The notes under the pieces are model-generated. The model did no database searches and had not been told where the DNA came from. It was given only the letters and a program-made list of their open reading frames with translations. From Alitta virens (lineage: Eukaryota; Annelida; Polychaeta; Phyllodocida; Nereididae): DNA of 64,000 nt. The translations under genes and the position numbers were made by a program. Position 1 is the stretch's first letter, and each line of letters opens with the position of its first letter. This document shows, piece after piece, positions 57,437-64,000 of this stretch. The stretch is taken from NCBI GenBank assembly GCA_932294295.1, contig OW028576.1, forward strand, positions 22,265,227-22,329,226, given 5' to 3'.

Positions 57437-58080
57437 TTTTTTATTTTATTCAATTCATCATTCTCATTCATTCAGTTTACACTCAAAAACATACACATGC
57501 ACAATATCATATAGTCACATACACACAATATCAGATATACATACTATTCATGCGTATGTACATGTATACACAATTTAAAGTTGTTTATAAACATATGAGG
57601 TATTTACTGTCTTTAGATGGAATTGAATGGGGGCTGATACCCAGATGGTATATTTGCCCTCAGGTTATGGAGATAAAGAGAAATTATTGTCTATAATATT
57701 ATATCTTAACGTATGTTAGAATATATTATATTATATAAAATGAAAAAAAAAAATTCAAATTAGAACATAAAACAACAACAAAACCCCCTTCTGAAATGCT
57801 GGAAATAATTGTATCAACTAAGTAAGTTAGTGCAATTGACGTGTAATGCAATTCTCTAAAACCAAATTGCAGAAAGTGTAACAATATGTTTTGATTAAAG
57901 AAAGCAATTAGAAGATTATATATTAATTTTTCACGAATTTTGCTGAAAACTGGGAGGACAGACACTGGTCTATAATTATTTAATAAATCTGGGAAATAAC
58001 CTTGTTGTTTTGATAATTTGCAAATATGAGTCACAGGATTTAAGTGGGCTTTATAAGTATCTTTTAAAACGTTCTAATTC
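57437..58080 (-). pseudogene. LINE-C: RT fingers fragment joined to 3' UTR
   Basis: On minus, THICKLSKQQGYFPDL leads to NNYRPVSVLPVFSKIREKLI and FGFRELHYTSIALTYLVDTI, the finger region of CR1/Jockey-like RT. About 15 residues between FPDL and NNYRP are missing compared with relatives. After the finger block the frame ends near 57726 and an AT-rich 3'-UTR-like region follows. That region ends TGAATAAAATAAAAAA near 57437, so palm and thumb are deleted. A similar 3' end (GAATGAGTGAGAATGA) lies at 61420-61475. Confidence 0.7.
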
Positions 58081-58359
58081 CGTCATAACCTGGGCTGCCA
58101 TTCTTTAAATCAAGTATTATCCTGGAAACCTCTGCTAGGAATTTTGAGTGCTAGATAATAACAACCAACTTTCGCGGAATATTTATTAACACATTCAGCA
58201 ATACTATGGTTATCCGATATAGTTTGTTTATTGAACTTGAATTTTGTTGGAAATTGTTTTGATTGTTCACGCTCACATCTCTTCAGAATTCGGATGAGAG
58301 TCCTACTCTACTTATGGCAGCTAAACATCCAAACGAAGGCGATGTTTATATGACTGCCT

Positions 58360-58435
58360 TCTCCTGCCTCTGTCTCGCTTAATATTTGCCATGTTTTCGA
58401 TCCGAAAACACGTACAGAATCAGTATGAACTGTTG
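58360..58435 (-). mobile_element. Family E fragment
   Basis: TCTCGCTTAATATTTGCCAT, TTTTCGATCCGAAAACACGT and AGAATCAGTATGAACT match the inner inverted repeat of E6 and E7. Nothing else of the element is present. Confidence 0.55.
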
Positions 58436-58916
58436 CAAGCGATGAACTGCTGCCCTTCAATGTGACACTAGCGAACTTGCTTCTTTACTTTCTCCTACTC
58501 ATCTCACTTAATATTTTATTTAATAATCTGTTTGTGTAGAGTGTGTCGGAGAAGTGGCTAATTTTCGTATATTTGATAACTTGTATATTTATATATACAT
58601 ATTTCTTATGGTAAATGTCTCTAAATAATTTGTGGCATAATTGAATTCCCACCATACGTTTTACCTGTTCCCTTGCACTCAAAGCTCCAAGCCTTCTGAA
58701 TCAACTTCTCAGTTCTAATGAATTATGACCAAATGTCATTTGTTGTTTCACGGTGCGTTACCATGGAGATCAAAATCATGCTTTTAAACGTCTGTCAAAT
58801 TTAAAGCCGTCTTTTCTGAAATGAGACGCCTCCAGCAATTAACATTTGATACAGGTGCAATATTTTCAGAACAAAGTAATATTGCAATAACTTGATGTAA
58901 TTGAATCACATTATAA

Positions 58917-59020
58917 TAACTATCTAACTATCCGTCTATCTATCAATCAATCAATCTGTCTATCTATCTGTCTATCTATCAATCAATCAATCAATCTATC
59001 TATCTATCATCTCTCTATCC
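58917..59020 (+). repeat. (TCTA)n/(TCAA)n microsatellite upstream of LINE-B
   Basis: TCTATCTATC and AATCAATCAATC blocks end in a T run at 59021-59030, immediately before the LINE begins. Confidence 0.9.
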
Positions 59021-59034
59021 TTTTTTTTTTAATT

Positions 59035-60778
59035 CATAAAAATGACAAAAAATATCTGATAGAGCCTTTAACAGTAATAGCTAATAAATGTATTCAAGAA
59101 AATATATTCCCAGATCACATGAAAATGGCCAACATATCTCCACTATATAAGAAAAATAACAAGCTGGACAAAGATAATTATCGATCCGTAAATCTCTTGA
59201 TAGCTCTCTCTAAAATTCTAGAAAAAGTCTTATCAAACCAAATTTATGAACACATGCAACCATTATTCCATGATTACTTATCTGGTTTTAGAAAAGGTCA
59301 TGGTTGTCATGATATCCTAACTAGACTAGTGGAAGACTGGCATGAAGCGTTGGACAACGGAAATTCAGTAGGGGTTATAGCTATAGATCTCTCAAAAGCA
59401 TTCGACTGCATGCCACATGGTCTCCTTTTGGCCAAACTACATGCTTATGGCTTCAGTACAAATGTATGTAACTTACTAAAATCATACCTAGTGAATAGGG
59501 AGCAAAGAGTGAAAATAGGAAATACATGCTCTGAATGGATAAACAATAGAAAGGGGGTTCCCCAGGGATCAATTCTAGGGCCCTTGTTTGTTCAATGTGT
59601 TTATAAATGACCTTCTCTATCATGATATAAGCTCTAAAGCATACAATTACGCTGATGAAAACACACTTAGCTACAGTGATAAAGATGTAAATGCAATAAA
59701 AGTTAAACTTGAGGCGGACTGTGAAATTGCAATGAAATGGTTTCAGTTAAACAATATGAAAGCCAATGCTGATAAGTTTCAACTTATGTTCTTAAGTCGC
59801 AATCACTCAAATAATAAAAATGTTATAAATATTGGAAACTACTCTATACAGAGCTCCTCCTCAATTACTATTCTGGGAGTTGAATTCGACAACAATCTTA
59901 ACTTTGCCAATCATACAGATGAATTATGCCAACAGACAAGTAAACAAATAAATGCTTTAAAAAAGGATTAAAAACTACTTTGATAAACAATGCAAGAGAG
60001 TATTGTATAACAGCTATATAAGTAGCAATTTTAACTACTGCCCAGTCGTATGGATGTTTGCAAACAGATCAAACCGAGAGAAACTTGAAAAAACTAATAA
60101 AAGAGCATTACGATTTGTTGCAAATGATAGCGAAACAGAATATGATGACCTATGCAGAAATGAACAGCAATTAAATATATATGAAAGATGCATAAAAACT
60201 GTAGCAATCCAGATGTACAAAATTAAAAATCAAACAGCCCCAATATTCATGCAAAACCTCTTTGTCCGTAGGGAATCTCAGTACGAAATGAGAGACAATG
60301 ATGTATATAATATTCCACGATTCAAAACTGTTACTTATGGAAAGAAAAGCTTCAGATACTATGGGGCAAAATTATGGTCGATTATACCTGTAGATATCAA
60401 AGATACAAACTCTCTTGTTAGTTTCAAATCTGCTCTTACACAATGGTTACAAAACTATGAAAATGTGTCAAATTTAGAATTTTTATAGAAGTACGTTATA
60501 ATTATTATGTATACAAATGTATTGCCTTTGGGTGACTATGAACTGTATGGTGCGTCATGTAGCCTTGATAAATACTACTTTGACCCTACTAGATCGGAAC
60601 TGTATGTAGATTTTAGTTATTAATTTCAAATACTATTTGTTTTACTTTGATTTGATTTAATATACATTTTAACAGTATTAAAGTCGTACAGAAGCGTAAT
60701 GCTTGGATATCATGTAAAATGTGCTGTATATATGTGTATTTTATATGTATTCGGATTGTATACGACTCAAAATAAAAT
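59035..60778 (+). pseudogene. LINE-B: 5'-truncated reverse transcriptase with two frameshifts
   Basis: The copy starts within the RT fingers (IANKCIQENIFPDHMKMANI). It carries NYRSVNLL (family P-V-S here S-V-N), a fingers/palm block with GFRKGHGCHDI and LSKAFDCMPHGLLLAKL, VPQGSILGP, and a catalytic loop NYADENTL at 59648-59659, where active relatives have Y-A-D-D. Thumb (LGVEFDNNL), NYCPVVW, and an R-A-L-R-F-V helix follow. The C-terminus (SFRYYGAKLWSIIP, then FKSALTQWL) stops at 60486. Single-base insertions shift the frame near 59595 and near 59965 (A run). The 3' UTR ends AAAATAAAATTTATCTATC. The enzyme would copy LINE RNA at a nicked target. The Asp-to-Glu change and the frameshifts make this copy inactive. 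Confidence 0.85.
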
Positions 60779-60828
60779 TTATCTATCTATCTATATCTAT
60801 CTATCATCTATCTATCTATCTATCTATC
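60776..60828 (+). repeat. (TATC)n tail of LINE-B
   Basis: TATCTATCTATC units directly continue the AATAAAATT of the LINE 3' end. The same tetranucleotide lies before its 5' end. Confidence 0.95.
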
Positions 60829-60829
60829 A

Positions 60830-61628
60830 TTGTAAAATAAGTTTGACAGACAGGGTGGAAAACACACAAAGTACTCAGTACGCTGATGTACTAATGCACT
60901 TTTGAGAAAAATATTTGACTTCGACAGAAAAGTTTTGACGAATGTTACAAACTTGCAGAAAACATACGTGGGAAGTGAGAAAAATGTTTGAAGTCTGCTG
61001 CGTTTTAATGCATCTTGAAATCCTAGCTCTCAAATCCTGCAGATTTGATGTGAGCCAATTCCCACATCAACACATAAGAAACATGAAATGCGTCCCAATA
61101 CGAGGCCATTAGGATTCTTGTTCAATTTGTTCAATTCTTGTTTCCTTCAGTTTTGCAAGGGTGCATTCATTCGGGCGAATGTTCATCATGGGCGTCGAGA
61201 AGACTTTGCAAGATGGTAGTTTTGGTTTCTGTTCAAATCGTGCTCTATTCTTTAGGTGTACCGAGTTGCTAATACGATTTTTCGGTCGAACCAAAGAGTT
61301 ATTTCGATACTGAATTTAACTGTAATTTAAGGAACTTGCAAGTTATATTTCACGTTAAAATTGCATCATACTGTCTATTAACATTCAAAGTTAATATCAG
61401 TGGCAGTCTATTCCCTTCAATTCAATTTCAATTCATTAATTCCATTCATTCTCTTATCATTCTCACTCATTCAGTTGCATGATTGATTGTGTTAACTTGT
61501 CTGATGTGCTTTTTGTTAAGTTTGACAATGCATCCATACAAGTTATTTTTTTACTATCGAAAGAGCAATATTAAATTTATTTCAAATATGTTCAATCCTC
61601 GGTTTGGGCATGAGCTTCATGAACTAAA
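60830..61628. other. No gene recognised
   Basis: AT-rich DNA. 61420-61475 resembles the 3' end of LINE-C. Confidence 0.4.
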
Positions 61629-62245
61629 TGGGTCATTCCATGTCAGATCAACCAAAGTTAAAAATGTTTTTGGTATCAAATGAAAGGGGAAATTAAATAC
61701 TTTTGAATAACGTCTATTTCATTTTGTACTACCTATCCCACATGGTCATTTTAGACACCCAAAATGTTGAAATATATCAGCCTCATTTCGCATACTGTTA
61801 ATATAAATGTTGTTGAAATACACTGGGATAAATATCAAGCAATATGAGAGATTCACAGCTGCATAATAAAGATTTGAAGTATTGGTTTTAGTTTAAAAAA
61901 TTACCAAACTTTGACAATTTCTGTGGGACCACATACCATTAGTATGATTTTAGCTTTTCGTTATTGATAAACCTACATGAGAAGAACGGACAACAGCAGT
62001 TGTAATCCTGTGTCTCTTGCCATTTAGAAAATATGCTAATTCAAAAATGACTCGAAATATGATTTTTAAATTTTTTTTTCCAAATTTGAAATGATCATTA
62101 CGTTTGAAATTTTTGTGATGAGCCTTTTACATTTTGCATAGATTCATCTCATATGATGAAGTTTATAGTTTATATGTATAAAATACAAAATAAATCTCAG
62201 ATGGTCATTGGGGGACCATTGGTTGATCGGACATGGAATGACCCA
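61629..62245. mobile_element. Terminal-inverted-repeat DNA element, 617 bp
   Basis: The left end TGGGTCATTCCATGTCAGAT(CAACCA) is inverted at the right (TGGTTGATCGGACATGGAAT, then GACCCA), a 26-bp TIR with one mismatch. The interior is AT-rich with no transposase frame. No clear target duplication was found next to the ends. It is non-autonomous, and its superfamily is not assigned. Confidence 0.75.
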
Positions 62246-62614
62246 CATCTTGGCGTCGATGCAGGGGAAAGTAAAAGATTCCACGCTTGGAGTATTTGTG
62301 TAAGCTGACTAAGTTTCAGAATCTGTCTCAATTGTCCAGAAATGTTAACTAGAAGTGAAGTTATTAATATTTTCATTCCCTCGACGGGGGTACGGCGGAC
62401 GGATGGCGGGGGGTGCTGGCCGGTCAGCAGGTTCATTGCCGGCCTCAGAAATGTCCGATTGGTGCGGTCAGCTTTAACTTTAATTAAAAGCACAAAAAAA
62501 AGGTCTTGCTTATCAAATCTCATGTTAAACTACAGACAGAACTTGTATGTAAAATAAATTAAATGAATTTTTAACTAACTATTGCGTAAAAGTACATAAA
62601 ACAGCAGAAAAATT
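62246..62614. other. No gene recognised; short GC-rich island
   Basis: A GC-rich block of about 75 bp (62385-62460, CGACGGGGGTACGGCGGACG) stands out in AT-rich DNA. No gene or RNA is recognised in it. Confidence 0.4.
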
Positions 62615-63095
62615 ATTTTCGGACGTTTCAGACACTTTTCGTACGTTTAGGGAATCGGATTTTATGGGTTCGGACGTTTCGGATTTCGGACGTTTCTACC
62701 TGATACCGCTGAGACCACACAATACAATACAGTAAAATGCCAAACAATGAGTTTCAAATTACCACTATTAAGTTTTCACAATATTTATTTGTTAATATAT
62801 ATAAATCACGCAGAAAATGTCTGAGCATTAAAATATCCTCCCATCCCAATGCAATTCCTCTGTTCCGCCCTTGAGGAAAACATTTGAAAAGCCCATTTAC
62901 TCAAATCCACTAATGTGATGGATGATTTCATTTCGCTTGGATTAACCCATTATTGATGGAGCCATTTAAAACGTACAAGTTCTCCTTTTGTTTGTTTTGC
63001 ATTTTGATTTTAGCTCCTATTAATAACGAAAACTACAATGAAAATCTTTGGACGAAACGTCCATTAGCCGAAACGATCCGTTTCTCATTTACAGA
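62615..63095. repeat. GGACGTTTC repeat blocks in inverted arrangement
   Basis: 62618-62700 has four TTCGGACGTTTC-like units. 63045-63095 has GGACGAAACGTCC and CCGAAACGATCCG, the same words inverted. The pair could be the ends of a decayed element of about 470 bp. Confidence 0.45.
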
Positions 63096-64000
63096 ATCTG
63101 CATCACAAACTATCATTAATCCTCGCAGGTAATTGTTACTACAGATGTCGTTTCTCTTTAATTACTTCCAAGAAAAGCCGGAATGTCTTATCTGTTACAG
63201 CGATGGCAGAACGCAGATAAATCACCCAACATTTTCCCAGCGGCATGAAACAAAGAATACGCAAGAGTTCCACAACTAGGGCCATCTTTTGCAATTACTC
63301 AAGATCTACTTTCTATGTCGGTCTTATATCAGGACCTATAATCCAAGTAGTGGCAAAGTATTGGTGTGGCTCCATCGAAGCTGTCTTTAAATGAACCGTC
63401 TCTTAGAATTTCGTAGCATCACAAATTTTAATTTTAATCTGTAAATCTGAGTGGCAGGCCAAATCAGAATCTTACTCAACTTTCTGGAGTATCCAGCCTT
63501 GAACACAAGGTTAACCGCAGTGACTTCAGAGTTCACACTTGTGCCATCAAAAGGTTTATGCTGCTTGATTTTGTATCTTGGTGGTACACAATTACTTTTA
63601 TTAGCATTCTCATCTTTGGCTTTCTGAGATAGTTATAATAGTTTTATAGCACCAAACCTGGAACATGAGCTAAGGACAAACTCAAAGTTTAAGGCCATAC
63701 AAATCTGTAAGTGGGGTGAAAATTGCAAACGGACCTTTTTATTTAATTTATGATTTACAACCAGTACTATTGAAAAAAAAAAAAAAAACATCAGGAAAAT
63801 GGAAGTAGAAAGGGGACATTTCCATTTTCCATTGTTTGGGAGTAAGAATTGTTAGGGGGGGGGGGATCTTAAGTGTGAGGTTTCTCTGTAAACTGAAATT
63901 GATATCACAAAGTAACAAAAGCTGTATCTGTTGCGTTCTCTACTGCGATCCATATCCATTAAACACAATTCTACTTTCCAGATTTGAACAGAATGCTTCT
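63096..64000. other. No gene recognised
   Basis: Contains homopolymer runs (A about 63773-63788, G about 63856-63865). Nothing else was recognised. Confidence 0.45.

Noticed and set aside
60035..60220. Minus-strand frame of 61 codons
   Set aside because: It is antisense to the LINE-B reverse-transcriptase C-terminus.

Overview
The window looks like intergenic or intronic DNA from a non-vertebrate animal, probably a marine invertebrate. It is AT-rich, dense in tetranucleotide microsatellites, and contains at least five non-LTR retrotransposon (LINE) copies, a Gypsy-type LTR element, several tRNA-derived SINEs and several non-autonomous inverted-repeat DNA elements. I recognise no host protein-coding gene with confidence. 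There is no bacterial-style gene organisation, rRNA, functional tRNA or CRISPR array. The species cannot be named from the sequence.

Layout. 1-1909: the 5' half of a minus-strand Gypsy-like element (LTR 1654-1909, Lys-type primer-binding site, frameshifted gag) with most of pol deleted, so that gag is followed almost directly by an integrase C-terminus. 1910-8800: mostly unique AT-rich DNA with degenerate short-word repeats, two copies of one SINE (the first with a perfect target-site duplication), and weak exon candidates. 8807-10970: a roughly 1-kb tandem duplication in which each copy carries a (TAGGA)n array. 11000-17690: AT-rich DNA with fragments of a second SINE family and a palindromic MITE. 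17697-24190: a nested cluster. A minus-strand LINE, with a probable 5' inversion, is interrupted by a tandem array and by a separate solitary copy of one inverted-repeat element family (here called family E). 25597-25749: a third SINE family with a short target-site duplication. 27392-28454: a 1.06-kb element with 201-bp inverted repeats between TTAA sites. 33178-35650: a long decayed LINE. 44690-46040 and 53040-54050: paired dispersed repeats. 46560-56640: more family E copies, one of them inverted. 54100-55140, 57437-58080 and 59035-60778: three further LINE copies. 61629-62245: another terminal-inverted-repeat element.

Family E is the most interesting content. About ten full or partial copies share roughly 70-bp ends (GCCCCCCTCTCACATAGCC outermost), arms built of degenerate 21-bp repeats, inner inverted repeats with microsatellites, and a central core of about 700 bp that occurs in both orientations. 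No copy has a recognisable transposase. The elements are nested in one another and in LINEs, which gives a relative insertion order.

The retroelement genes do not work together as a pathway. Every recognisable coding region is broken by frameshifts, stops, deletions or active-site changes. Candidate host exons (2265-2384, 14628-14647, 30860-30904 and 36031-36127 on plus; 2362-2649 and 7231-7402 on minus) rest only on splice-site-like sequence plus short open frames and are weak.
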